In this document: in pieces, positions 16,133-24,627 of the stretch
How the letters are laid out: each line of letters opens with the position of its first letter
Numbering within the stretch: the first letter of the stretch is position 1
NCBI GenBank assembly: GCA_027451885.1
Contig: DAIDHX010000138.1
Coordinates: 1 to 41,728, forward strand
DNA length: 41,728 nt
Direction: 5' to 3'
Source of the DNA: Planctomycetales bacterium
Lineage (GTDB): Bacteria > Planctomycetota > Planctomycetia > Isosphaerales > Isosphaeraceae
Program-made: the position numbers and the translations under genes
Notes under the pieces: model-generated
What the model was told of the DNA's origin: nothing
Seen by the model: the letters and a program-made list of their open reading frames with translations, nothing else
The model's database searches: none

Positions 16133-16616
16133 CTGTCCACTACTGGCTCTACGACCACTGATTCGGCATTTGGGTACTTCTTCAGGACCTTCAATCGATC
16201 TTGGCCCCGAATCACGCCGCCGTAAGGAACTTGCGGCCGAGAAGCTCATCGTCGAAGACCTCGTCGCAGAAGGATTCCCTCGTGAGTTCACTCAGCGCGT
16301 CGCCCTCGAAAAGCTGCTCGGATTCGACTACCGGGCGTGGCGTGTCGCCGATCCTCGGTTTGGGCTCATCGAAGTCCGCCGTATCGAGGTTAAGGGCTAC
16401 CCCTCCGGAAACTCGATCCAACTCGATCACAGCGAGTGGATCAAGGCCCCAGACACGAGGCGCCAGCTATTGGCTTTACGTCGTTTGGGACCTGGTTGGA
16501 TCCTCGCCCCGACTTGTTAAAATTCAGAAACGTTCCAACGCCTTTTACACCCAGTGAAAGCCCGCGAAGGTGTCCGCCGATACGAGATCCCGGCTCAAGC
16601 GATTAAGGCGATAGCG
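16125..16616 (+). pseudogene. DUF3883-like domain remnant with two compensating frameshifts
   Basis: The first segment reads ELAAEKLIVEDLVAEGF, then LLGFDYRAW and RRIEVKGYPSGNSIQLDHSEW. Homology then moves to another frame (ASYWLYVVWDLVGSSPRLVK, from about 16459) and returns to the first frame at FQRLLHPVKAREGVRRYEIP (about 16530). Joined, this is a DUF3883 pattern (GYD...IEVKG...EW..A...YWLYVV...YEI), a nuclease-like domain usually found at the C terminus of helicases or other defence proteins. One extra base near 16458 and one missing base near 16524 explain the shifts. Nothing of an N-terminal partner domain remains, so it is a truncated, broken gene. Confidence 0.72.
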
Positions 16617-16700
16617 AGGACCTGGGGACCTGATGTCCCGGCGACGGCGCATTTAAGCATAAATACCAACTCCGGCCCGACTTGGAGCACGAGCAGATTC

Positions 16701-17234
16701 ATGCTGACCGAGCAAAACATCGAGGCTGAACTCAGCTATGCCTACCTGCATGCCGTGGCATCGAGCGCGGGGTTTTCGTGCGAATATCGTAATCGTCACC
16801 TGGACGGGGCTGGGGTTGATGCGACGATCACGGAAGACGGACGCAAGCTGGCCGATGACTCGGTTTTGACTTCGTTTTCAATTGATATTCAAATAAAAGC
16901 AACCTACCGCGACCTGAGCGAGAGTGAAGGCCGCTACTCTTACCCTTTGGCCGTTCCGCACTACGATAAGCTGCGGCTTGAAGAGGTCGCTTCCCCGCGG
17001 TTGCTTCTCGTCCTGAGGCTACCGCGAGATCCCGCGCAGTGGCTTCAAGTCACCCACGAAACCCTCGTCGCCAGGCGATGCGTTCACTGGGTCAGCCTTC
17101 GGGGTGCGCCCGCGACAGAGAACAAGACGAATCAGACCGTGTATGTCCCCGACCAAAACCTCCTAACGCCCGTGGGGCTAACGGACCTCATGACGCGTTT
17201 CTCGCGGCTGGAGGTAATTCCCTATGCGGCATGA
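16701..17234 (+). CDS. DUF4365-like nuclease-fold protein
   Basis: A 177-aa protein matching the DUF4365 plan: an N-terminal helix with E10, AGFSCEYRNRHLDGAGVDATI with D40, then SIDIQIKAT with Q64-x-K66 (the QxK variant of a PD-(D/E)XK core). YSYPLAVPHYDKL, PRLLLVLRLP, HWVSLRG and a TVYVPDQNLLTP tail follow. DUF4365 domains are found in defence-associated genes, and their substrates are mostly unknown. ATG 16701 fits the family start. The same frame is open upstream into the DUF3883 remnant, so read-through is possible. The gene overlaps the next by 11 bp, which indicates coupled translation. Confidence 0.82.
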   Translation: MLTEQNIEAELSYAYLHAVASSAGFSCEYRNRHLDGAGVDATITEDGRKLADDSVLTSFSIDIQIKATYRDLSESEGRYSYPLAVPHYDKLRLEEVASPRLLLVLRLPRDPAQWLQVTHETLVARRCVHWVSLRGAPATENKTNQTVYVPDQNLLTPVGLTDLMTRFSRLEVIPYAA

Positions 17235-18399
17235 CCTCGACCAACTGCCAGACTCCTTGACCCGCCTCGTCACCCCCCGCGCGGTTCGCGTATATGCGGA
17301 AGGCATGGGTTGGCGACGCGTGGAGGGCGTCAACGGGAAAATCGCGGTTTATCAAAACCCCAATGCCCCCCTTCGCCAGTTGATCGTTCCACAGGATGAG
17401 CGGCTCGACGATTATGGCCTTCGCACCGCAGAGGCGATCGAACGTCTCGCCGAGTTTGAGCAACGACCAGCGAAGGAGATTCTTAACCATCTCCTGTTGC
17501 CTCCGGCGGACATCCTTTGCTTCCGCGAGTTCAGCCCGGACGCGGAGGCGGGAAACCTCTCACTCGATCATGCTGTCCGCATGATCGATGGGACCAGAAA
17601 GGCCCTCCTCTCCGGAGCTCACAGCGTTCTTTCACCGCGAAAGTATCATCCACGAATGTCTCGGAGCGAGGCGGAGGACTTCATTTCACGATGCCGCCTC
17701 GGCCAGACACAACGCGGGAGCTTCGTCTTAACGGTCGCCTGCCCGCTTGACCTCGGAGCGGATTTGCTCGGGCCGGCTGGTGAGCCTTTCTCTCGCCGCG
17801 TGACCAGATCGCTCATGCAATCGCTCACCGACCTCTCCCACGCAGCCGAGCGGATGCAAATCGACGATCTCGAGGACCAGACGCGCCATCCAGGGATCAG
17901 TGCGAACCTTTGTGAATCCCTCCTACTCCTCCGACCGACGGGCGAGCGAGCTTTCCTGAATATCTCAGCCTCATGGTCGCGTGCCCTTGCACCAACTGAA
18001 GGCGGATGGCGGCGAGAAGTTCAGTTGACGCAGGAGGTTTTCGAGGTTGCCGAAGGACTCGCGCCAAGATTGCGATCGGCACCCAGACCAAAGGTCGATC
18101 GCTTCTTCGGCTTCGTTGACGAACTTCGCGGTCAGTCCTCTGTCGGGTCCAGAAAGCCTTCCGGTGAAGTTCGCTTCGTCTTGTTCGATGAAGGAGAGGA
18201 ACTCCGCGCGAAAGCTGACCTTAACGCGGATGATTACGCCTTGGCCGGCTCAGCTCATTTGAGCAGTGAAATTGTCAGCTTCCGAGGGGTCCTGGCACGG
18301 CTTCCGAGGTTGAATCGGATCGACAGTGTGGCCGATTTCCAGATCGTCGAACTGGATGATGAACTCCCGGCTATCGGTAATGAAGCAGAGCAGGCGTAA
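17224..18399 (+). CDS. 391-aa protein of unknown family, partner of the DUF4365 protein
   Basis: I do not recognise this family. The N-terminal part reads RAVRVYAEGMGWRRV, then LIVPQDERLDDYGLRTAEA and RLAEFEQRPAKEILNHLL. The middle (about 95-260) is mixed, with RGSFVLTVACPLDLG and HAAERMQIDDL. The C-terminal part looks beta-rich (RFFGFVDELRG, GEVRFVLFDEGEEL, VSFRGVLARLPRLNRIDSV). There is no signal peptide or membrane segment, so it is probably cytoplasmic. Its start lies within the end of the DUF4365 gene, and no other intact gene shares the operon, so the two products likely act together. The IS630 element begins within about 80 bp downstream. Confidence 0.78.
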   Translation: MRHDLDQLPDSLTRLVTPRAVRVYAEGMGWRRVEGVNGKIAVYQNPNAPLRQLIVPQDERLDDYGLRTAEAIERLAEFEQRPAKEILNHLLLPPADILCFREFSPDAEAGNLSLDHAVRMIDGTRKALLSGAHSVLSPRKYHPRMSRSEAEDFISRCRLGQTQRGSFVLTVACPLDLGADLLGPAGEPFSRRVTRSLMQSLTDLSHAAERMQIDDLEDQTRHPGISANLCESLLLLRPTGERAFLNISASWSRALAPTEGGWRREVQLTQEVFEVAEGLAPRLRSAPRPKVDRFFGFVDELRGQSSVGSRKPSGEVRFVLFDEGEELRAKADLNADDYALAGSAHLSSEIVSFRGVLARLPRLNRIDSVADFQIVELDDELPAIGNEAEQA

Positions 18400-18447
18400 G
18401 TGACGATCGTAGGCTGATCGAAAATTACTTACCAGAGCACTCAATAT

Positions 18448-19530
18448 CGGACATATTGGCTGGCTGTAACGTATACTGTCCATGAGCACCACTGATGCCC
18501 GAAAGTTGTCGCCCGCCGCGCTCGAGGATCTTCGCCATCGCGTTGTGCGGGCTGTTGTCGAACAGGGGCTTAAGGTCGCGGAGGCGGCCAGAACCCTCGG
18601 CGTCGGTCGCACGGCGCTGCACAGTTGGCTGAAGGCGCACCGCCAGGGTGGCGAGGCGGCGCTGAGGCTCAAGAAACGGGGCCGCAAGCCCGAGCCGCGG
18701 CTGAAGGGGCACCAGGCCGCCACGATCGTGCGTCTGATGACCGATCGCTGTCCCGACCAGTTGAAACTTCCATTCGCGCTCTGGACTCGTGAGGCGGTGG
18801 GGGAGTTGATCGAGCAGCGGTGTGGCCTGCGACTCTCGGTGTGAACGGTTGGCCGGCTGTTCAAGCGATGGGGTTTCACGCCGCAAAAGCCTGTGCGGCG
18901 GGCCTACGAACGCGACCCTGTCGCCGTGAAGCGGTGGCTCGACCAGACGTATCCCGCGATCAGGCGCGAGGCCAGGCTCGAGAAGGCCGAGATCCACTGG
19001 GGAGACGAGATGGGCCTGCGATCGGACCATCAAACCGGCACGAGCGACGGCCGTCGCGGGCAGACTCCGGCGGTGCCCGGAACCGGCCAGCGGTTCGGCT
19101 GCAACATGATCTCGACGGTCACGGGACGAGGCCGGCTGGCGTTCCTGGTTTTCAGCGAGCGATTCACTGCGGAGGTGTTCCTGAAGTTTCTCGGGCGTCT
19201 GGTTCGGCAGAGCCCTCGCAAGGTCTACCTGATCGTCGACGGCCACCCGGTGCATCGATCGAAAAAGGTTGCGAGCTGGGTCAAACGCCACGAGGATGCC
19301 ATCCGTCTTTTTCAATTGCCTGGGTACAGCCCGGATCTCAACCCGGACGAGTTGCTCAACAACGACGTGAAATCGAACGCCGTGGGCAGGCGACGACCGA
19401 AGGATCGCCCTGAGATAATCTCGCAAGTTCGCGGATACCTGCGCTCGACCCAGCGACGCCCTGATATCGTCTGGAATTACCTCAGGCATCCGAAGGCCGC
19501 GTACGCCGCAATGTCAGGGTGTTCGATGGG
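18448..19530 (+). mobile_element. IS630-family insertion sequence, decayed
   Basis: The limits are approximate. The transposase frame covers most of the element. Weak terminal similarity is visible between GACATATTGGCTGGC (left, from 18449) and the reverse complement of the right side around 19500-19515 (GACATTGCGGC). I could not define clean inverted repeats or a TA duplication. Confidence 0.6.
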
Positions 19531-19732
19531 TGACGGGCCGGGTGATACGCCCGTTGCGTGCACGATCCCCCCTTGCCACCGCGGTCAAAAACGACAGAAT
19601 AAAGAGATTGCCGTCGGCTTGATCCCGCTCCCTCTTCGCGGAGATTGCGATGTCGCGCACGCCGATCCTGCTTGCGATTGCATTGCTCGGATTGATTCCC
19701 CAACCCGCCTATTGCTGGCAAGACCCGTTTGA
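18482..19732 (+). pseudogene. IS630-family transposase with in-frame TGA and lost stop
   Basis: The N-terminal 120 residues carry the helix-turn-helix (VAEAARTLGVGRTALHSWLK) and a GRKPEPRLKG linker. A TGA at 18842-18844 then interrupts a frame that continues as TVGRLFKRWGFTPQKPVRRAYERD. In relatives this position is Trp (TGG), so it is a single-base nonsense change. The downstream part holds the DDE core: HWGDEMGL, IVDGHPVH and SPDLNPDELLNND. The usual end (RHPKAAYAA) is at about 19510, but no stop follows. The frame runs on for about 75 codons into the start of msrB, so the native terminus is also lost. Both defects point to an inactive copy. Confidence 0.85.
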
Positions 19733-20396
19733 GGTCGCTCGCAAACAACAGACGTCCCCGGACGGCAAGGCGGCCTCGGACGCCAGGTCGACCAGCAAGA
19801 AGGACCAGTCCAAGACCAGGCCGGAATCCGAGCCGGAGTTTGTGCGGAAGACCGATGCCGAGTGGAGGAAAGTCCTCACGCGCGACCAGTACGAGGTCAC
19901 GCGGAACAAGGCGACCGAACCGGCATTCTCGGGCAAGTATGCAACCGGGCACTTCCGCGGCACATTTGTTTGTGTGTGCTGCAAGGCGCCCTTGTTTAGC
20001 TCACGGAACAAGTTTGATTCGGGGACAGGCTGGCCGAGCTTCTGGCAACCGTATAACGCCCGCGCTGTGGCTTACTTGCCTGATTACTCGGCACTCGAGC
20101 CGCGAATCGAGGTCGAATGCAGGCGCTGCGGGGCCCATCTTGGGCACGTGTTTGACGACGGACCCTTGCCCACCGGCAAGCGCTTCTGCATCAACTCGCT
20201 CTCTCTGGTCCTGAAGCCGGACGCAGGTGCTCCCGCCGAGGACACGCCCACCAGAAAGCGCACCTCAAGCCGCACCCGCAGCCGGTCGCGTGCATCAACC
20301 AAGAGCTCAACCGCCAGGAAAGCACAGCCGGGCTCGGCGACTCCGAGCGAAAAACCAGCCCAAAGTTCGGAGCCGAGTACGCCGAATCCGCAATGA
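19650..20396 (+). CDS. msrB: secreted peptide-methionine (R)-S-oxide reductase MsrB
   Basis: A 248-aa protein with an N-terminal signal peptide (about residues 1-22) and a polar linker, then an MsrB domain. Zinc cysteines are C108/C111 (CVCCKAPLF) and C157/C160 (CRRCGAHLGHVF); FDSGTGWPSFW and the catalytic C180 (KRFCINS) are all present. The enzyme reduces methionine-R-sulfoxide and would act outside the cytoplasm to repair oxidised proteins. The C-terminal 55 residues are a Ser/Arg/Thr-rich basic tail absent from the standard family. GGAGA before ATG 19650 supports the start. The run-on frame of the IS630 transposase overlaps its first 83 bases. Confidence 0.95.
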   Translation: MSRTPILLAIALLGLIPQPAYCWQDPFEVARKQQTSPDGKAASDARSTSKKDQSKTRPESEPEFVRKTDAEWRKVLTRDQYEVTRNKATEPAFSGKYATGHFRGTFVCVCCKAPLFSSRNKFDSGTGWPSFWQPYNARAVAYLPDYSALEPRIEVECRRCGAHLGHVFDDGPLPTGKRFCINSLSLVLKPDAGAPAEDTPTRKRTSSRTRSRSRASTKSSTARKAQPGSATPSEKPAQSSEPSTPNPQ

Positions 20397-20408
20397 TCCT
20401 CGGCCGCG

Positions 20409-20600
20409 TTAGCTCCGCCGCGGGCCTCGGTCCAGACCGTTGAGATGCGCGGTGGAGTAACGGCCGAAGTCAGGCGCGCTATAAGGCGCCTCTTCAGGAT
20501 TCTCGATCAACTCGCGCTTCCACGTTCTGCGCCTGCGCTGGGAGCCCGCCCGCTTCATCGCTCGCTTGATCTCACGCAGCTCTTTTTTGGTCGGTTCCAT
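20409..20600 (-). CDS. small basic protein of unknown function
   Basis: A 63-aa protein starting MEPTKKELREIKRAMKRAGS, then RRRRTWKRELIENPEEAPY. The charged N-terminal helix is followed by a Tyr/Pro-containing segment (YSAPDFGRYSTAHLNGLD). A GAGGGA element sits about nine bases before the ATG, which argues for a real gene. The product is too short for a family call. It lies at the end of the minus-strand cluster, 33 bp after the hydrolase, and converges on msrB. Confidence 0.62.
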   Translation of the reverse strand: MEPTKKELREIKRAMKRAGSQRRRRTWKRELIENPEEAPYSAPDFGRYSTAHLNGLDRGPRRS

Positions 20601-20633
20601 GATCGGTGTTCCCTCGATGTGGTGAAGATGAGG

Positions 20634-21467
20634 TTATCGATCGAGCCAGGCGATCAGGTCGTGTGCATAGCGATCCGGGTCGGGATCAAACTCCAGGGTA
20701 TGGCATCCGTCGGGATATTCCACGAGCACGCGATCGACGGATTGGATGCGATCAAAGTACTCTCGGGTTCGCGCATTATCCACGATTCGATCCCGTCCCG
20801 CTAGCATAAGCAGAACCGGCGTTCTTAAGCGTGCTCGAGCCCGTGCGACCATTGCGTCGATGAGCACGCTGGCGGCGAGCAGGCTGGCTGTGGCCTTGCG
20901 CAGGCTCAGGGGATCGCTGGCGATGAAGGCTTGCCAGTGGCGATCATCTGTGAAGAGGGCAGGATCGGCGAGCGGGATGGGGAACGTTTTGCGGCGGTTG
21001 AACAGAAATGCCCATGCGATGGCGATGCGTTCCTTGCGTGAGACCCCGACGCGGGGGTGTAGACCGGGGCAGATCAGGGCAACTTGATCGATCAGATCCG
21101 GGCGCTTGGCGGCGGTGACGACCGCAAGCTTGCCGCCCCAGCTTATCCCCGCGAGCGCAACCGAGATTCCGGGATAGGTCTGCCTGAGCGTTTCGATGAG
21201 CTCGACGATGTCCCGAATCAGTCTGCGTGCGGAGGGTGCATGGCCGCGTTCGCGCGGGTTTGCACCTGATCCGCGGCGATCGGGAAAAGCGACCAGCAAC
21301 CCGGCTTGCGCGAGCGTTTGAGCGAGCCGATGGTACCATCCGCCGTGGCTCTGGACGCCATGCAGAACCACCACGATGGTGCGTGGCGGTTGTGTGGGTT
21401 GCCAGGTTGCCAGGTGAATTGAGTAGCCGTCTGAGGCGGTGAACTGGCTGATCTGGGGCTCAATCAT
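20634..21467 (-). CDS. alpha/beta hydrolase, lysophospholipase-like
   Basis: A 277-aa serine hydrolase of the COG2267 type. The oxyanion region is VVLHGVQSHGGWY, the nucleophile S109 sits in GISWGG, the acid is D226 (LAGRDRIVD) and the base is H256 (DGCHTLEF). FPDRRGSGANPRERGH is typical of monoglyceride-lipase/lysophospholipase relatives. No signal peptide is visible. Its ATG overlaps the end of the enolase-superfamily gene by 8 bp, so the two are translationally coupled and may act on related substrates, for example by releasing an acid from an ester. Confidence 0.88.
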   Translation of the reverse strand: MIEPQISQFTASDGYSIHLATWQPTQPPRTIVVVLHGVQSHGGWYHRLAQTLAQAGLLVAFPDRRGSGANPRERGHAPSARRLIRDIVELIETLRQTYPGISVALAGISWGGKLAVVTAAKRPDLIDQVALICPGLHPRVGVSRKERIAIAWAFLFNRRKTFPIPLADPALFTDDRHWQAFIASDPLSLRKATASLLAASVLIDAMVARARARLRTPVLLMLAGRDRIVDNARTREYFDRIQSVDRVLVEYPDGCHTLEFDPDPDRYAHDLIAWLDR

Positions 21468-22638
21468 AGAGGATCTCGCGGGTCTCTTCGGTCATGGCTG
21501 CGAGCTGATCGGGATCGACATCGACACCCAGGCCCGGGCCAGTGATTGGAAGAGCCTTGCCGCCGTAGGAGAAGGTGACATCCTGCCGGGTTAGATTGCG
21601 AGCCAGGACGTGGCGGTCGTAGGAGCCTTCGACGTAGAGCAGGCTGGGAAGGCGACATGCGACATGTCTTCCAGCGGCGGAGAGGAGCGAGGTTTCGCCG
21701 GGATGGCAGCCGAGTTGCGCGGCGAGACCTGATCGGGCTGCAAACGCGAGGATTCGGAGCGAGGGCAAGATCCCGCCGCACTTGGAGAGCCGGACGTTGA
21801 AGATGTCCGCAGTCTCGTGCTCGAGTGCGTGTACGGCGTCGGGGAAACCGCAGAGCGACTCATCGAGCATGATTGGAATGCCGAGTTTTGGGCGGAGGTC
21901 GGTTAGAGAATCGATCTGGGAATGCGGTATGGGCTGTTCGAGTGCGGAGGGCCGCGCGACGGCGAGCTCACGGGCGCGGTCGATCAGCTCGGCGGCGTCG
22001 TACGACTCGTTGGCGTCGACCCGGATATCGACCTGGGATCCCAGGATTTTGCGCATTCTGCGCAGGCGTTTGCCGTCGTCCTGCCCGCTGGTGCCGACCT
22101 TGATTTTCACGTGGCGAAAGCCGTAGAGCCGCATCTTGACGGCGGAAACGAGCTCGCCGCGTGTGGATTCCGAGGTGATTGCGCCGCTGTAGCGGACACG
22201 GGAGGGTGGGTGAAGCGCGAGCCCAGCCTGTGCCCCGATCTCCACCGCATCACCGACCGAGCGGCCAAATTTGCGCCCGTAAGCATCCAGGAGGGCGAGC
22301 TCAAGCGCACAGCGGGCGGCATTGCCGGCCATGCCGCGCGGGTCGTCTTCGATCTCAGCGATTTGCAAGTCTCTGAGCCGAGCCACGAGCTCGGGAAAAT
22401 CGCGGGGCGAGCCGATCGCCCGAGCCCAGTCGTGGCGTTCGAGCAGTCGAAACGCCGTCTCGACGGTCTCGCCTGTGACGTAAGGCCGCGGGACACCCTC
22501 GCCGTAACCGACCGATCCATCCTTGAGGCTTGCCTGGACGATGAGGTTTTCGCTGACGGATCGCTCGAACGAGGCGTGGCGAATCACCTTTTTGAGCGGC
22601 ACCGCCACGCGCAAAAGGGTGAGCTTTGCCAGGGACAT
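21460..22638 (-). CDS. enolase-superfamily enzyme (muconate cycloisomerase / dipeptide epimerase subgroup)
   Basis: A 392-aa enzyme with the complete enolase-superfamily set: catalytic lysines K178-x-K180 (VKIKVG), metal ligands D208 (DANES), E234 (LEQP) and D259 (LDES), and the opposing lysine K286 (LSKCGG). Lysines on both faces place it with the muconate lactonising, o-succinylbenzoate synthase and dipeptide epimerase group. The CHPGETSLLSAAGRH segment recurs in planctomycete members of unknown substrate. A reaction cannot be assigned from sequence alone. No menaquinone or muropeptide genes lie nearby. The coupled hydrolase gene downstream is the best contextual clue. Confidence 0.88.
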   Translation of the reverse strand: MSLAKLTLLRVAVPLKKVIRHASFERSVSENLIVQASLKDGSVGYGEGVPRPYVTGETVETAFRLLERHDWARAIGSPRDFPELVARLRDLQIAEIEDDPRGMAGNAARCALELALLDAYGRKFGRSVGDAVEIGAQAGLALHPPSRVRYSGAITSESTRGELVSAVKMRLYGFRHVKIKVGTSGQDDGKRLRRMRKILGSQVDIRVDANESYDAAELIDRARELAVARPSALEQPIPHSQIDSLTDLRPKLGIPIMLDESLCGFPDAVHALEHETADIFNVRLSKCGGILPSLRILAFAARSGLAAQLGCHPGETSLLSAAGRHVACRLPSLLYVEGSYDRHVLARNLTRQDVTFSYGGKALPITGPGLGVDVDPDQLAAMTEETREILYD

Positions 22639-22678
22639 TCCAGGCTCCGGAGAAGATCAACCCGTCGAGCGGGCCGGC

Positions 22679-24013
22679 CTAGCCGAGGAAAAGAACGAGC
22701 CCCACGCCCGCGGCGGCCAGGCCGCTTGCCGCGGAGGCGAAGCCTGCGAGACGACCATAACGAGACGGCCGAGCCTGGGCTCGGATTCGCCAGGCGGCCC
22801 AACCGGCGGCGATCAGGGCCAGGGTTGTCCCCGCGCTGAAGGCCAGCACGAGGAGAATCCCTTGCGGCAATCGACCGAGGGTGGCGGCGAGCAGAAGGAT
22901 ACCCACCGCTTCCCAGCACGGAACAATCCCGGCGGCAAGACCAACCAGGATTGTGCCGAGCCGCCCGCTCGCCTGGTTCACGCGGTGATTATGACCCTTG
23001 TGGCCGCCGGCCCAGCGTCCGAGCCGCCAGAAGCCCGCCGCGGCAATGGCGAAACCGGCGATGCCTGTTAGCGCGCGATGCAAGCCCGCCACCGAGCTTG
23101 CGCCCGTGATCCAGAGCCCGAGTGCGAGCGCCAGGATGACGGCCGCGTGTGCGAATCCCGCCGATGCCGCCAGGATGACGGGATCGAGCGCGCGGGCTTC
23201 CGGGGCAATCGACGCCGCGGCGGCGAGCGTCTTGCCATGCCCGGGTTGGATCGCGTGGAGCGCTCCCAGACAGGTTGCCAGCAGCGCAGTGAGCCACCAT
23301 CCGGCGGGCGCACGATCGAGCAGCTCTCCGAGCCCGCCAAACGCCGGCGCGACACCAGAGCCCACGCTCGCCCGCGCCGGCTTCGATTCCTGACGTGGAA
23401 GCGGCTGGAGCGTCTTCGCCACACGACGATCGTCCGCCAGGTAGCGCACGCGAACCTCTCGGGTCGCGCGTTCTTCCTCGTCGGAAAGCTGCCAGACTGG
23501 GACGACCGGAACACTTTCGAGCAGGTCCGGCGCCGGCGAATCAACCAGCTTCACACCGCCCTCTGCGTTGAGTGCAAGCCGGCTCGTTCCCTGGCTTGAG
23601 ACGTAATTCAGGTCCTTGAACGCCAACCTGCCCGAGGATCGAAGCGCGACCCGATAGTGGAACGTGTATCGGGGATGTTCCTTGACGTCGAGCTCAAAGC
23701 CTTCGAAGCGCGCCACGACGGGCTCGCCGTCGAGCTCGATCAAGAAACCCCTGGCGTTGAGCGGCCCCAGGGTCTGACCGTAAAGGTTGAACCACTCTTC
23801 CGCGCCCCCGTGAGGAAGCTCGGCGGCGAGCCTGCGCAAATCCTGGGTGAGCGTCAGCTCTGAGAGGCTCACCTCGTAGTCGATTCGAAGCGAGCCAGGC
23901 GCAAGCGAGAGCTGAATTCCCCGGTCCACGCGCTCATTGGGGATGTCATGAGCCCGCGCCACAGCCGAAGCTGCGAGGATCAACAGGCCCATCACCGCGG
24001 TCGAACGAATCAT
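22679..24013 (-). CDS. NicO/RcnA-type nickel-cobalt exporter with N-terminal periplasmic domain
   Basis: A 444-aa membrane protein. A signal peptide (MIRSTAVMGLLILAASAVARA) precedes about 210 residues of soluble domain starting HDIPNERVDRGIQ. A six-helix permease begins near residue 240. The family motif HAIQPGHGKT (253-262), which binds metal, and AAGIVPCWEAVGILLLA are clear. A His-rich loop (GGHKGHNHR) lies between helices, as in RcnA relatives. The N-terminal domain is larger than in E. coli RcnA and may handle metal outside the membrane. The gene start lies inside the response regulator gene; ATG 23992 is an alternative. Confidence 0.87.
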   Translation of the reverse strand: MIRSTAVMGLLILAASAVARAHDIPNERVDRGIQLSLAPGSLRIDYEVSLSELTLTQDLRRLAAELPHGGAEEWFNLYGQTLGPLNARGFLIELDGEPVVARFEGFELDVKEHPRYTFHYRVALRSSGRLAFKDLNYVSSQGTSRLALNAEGGVKLVDSPAPDLLESVPVVPVWQLSDEEERATREVRVRYLADDRRVAKTLQPLPRQESKPARASVGSGVAPAFGGLGELLDRAPAGWWLTALLATCLGALHAIQPGHGKTLAAAASIAPEARALDPVILAASAGFAHAAVILALALGLWITGASSVAGLHRALTGIAGFAIAAAGFWRLGRWAGGHKGHNHRVNQASGRLGTILVGLAAGIVPCWEAVGILLLAATLGRLPQGILLVLAFSAGTTLALIAAGWAAWRIRAQARPSRYGRLAGFASAASGLAAAGVGLVLFLG

Positions 24014-24425
24014 GATCAGCCGAGCATACTCGACCTGTTGACGTGTTGTAATACTTCTCGAGAGCCTTGTGGACGACGTAGATCACGCGATGCCGCGAAA
24101 CCGGCTTCGTGAGCACGCAGAACGTGTGCTCGGAGAGGGCGCGGCGGAGCAAGTTGTCGTCACAATCTCCCGTCATCAGGATCGCGGGAACCGCTGCGCG
24201 AAACTGGCGTGCGAGCGCGAGCGCATCCAGGCCGGAAAGCCGCGGGAGATGCATATCCATGAGCGCAAGATGAACATCGTGACTGCGGATCAGATCCACA
24301 GCCTCCTCGCCCGTGTGGGCCATCAGCGTGTGATAACCCTCGGGGGCGACGATCTCCCGCAATGTCTCCCGGACAGCGGGATCATCGTCCGTGATCAGGA
24401 TCGAATAGGGATGGACCGACGCCAT
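23946..24425 (-). CDS. single-domain response regulator
   Basis: A 159-aa receiver protein with the acidic pocket D13-D14, phosphoacceptor D57 (ALMDMHLPRLSG), T85 (LMTGD) and K107 (LTKPV). There is no output domain. The 35 or so residues after the receiver are the part that overlaps the exporter gene. ATG 24425 is preferred over the TTG two codons upstream. Its 3' end overlaps the exporter start by up to 68 bp, an unusually long overlap that suggests coupled expression. No histidine kinase is nearby. Confidence 0.88.
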   Translation of the reverse strand: MASVHPYSILITDDDPAVRETLREIVAPEGYHTLMAHTGEEAVDLIRSHDVHLALMDMHLPRLSGLDALALARQFRAAVPAILMTGDCDDNLLRRALSEHTFCVLTKPVSRHRVIYVVHKALEKYYNTSTGRVCSADHDSFDRGDGPVDPRSFGCGAGS

Positions 24426-24627
24426 GGCCAATCAGCTCTTGGATGCTCAAGAACACACTGCAAAACTGTAGCATGCAGGATGCGCGCCGGAATTCGTCGT
24501 TAACCTCATTCTATCAGACCTAATGAAGCGAACCTCTTTCAATAGAGCAGGTTACAATTATTTCTCAGAACTTGCTCCGATGCTGCCGAAACGCCACGGC
24601 GGCGGTCAACGCCACTGGAAATGGCAG

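Noticed and set aside
21922-22839. 305-aa plus-strand open frame opposite the enolase-superfamily gene
   Set aside because: The minus-strand frame contains all catalytic motifs; the plus-strand one has none.
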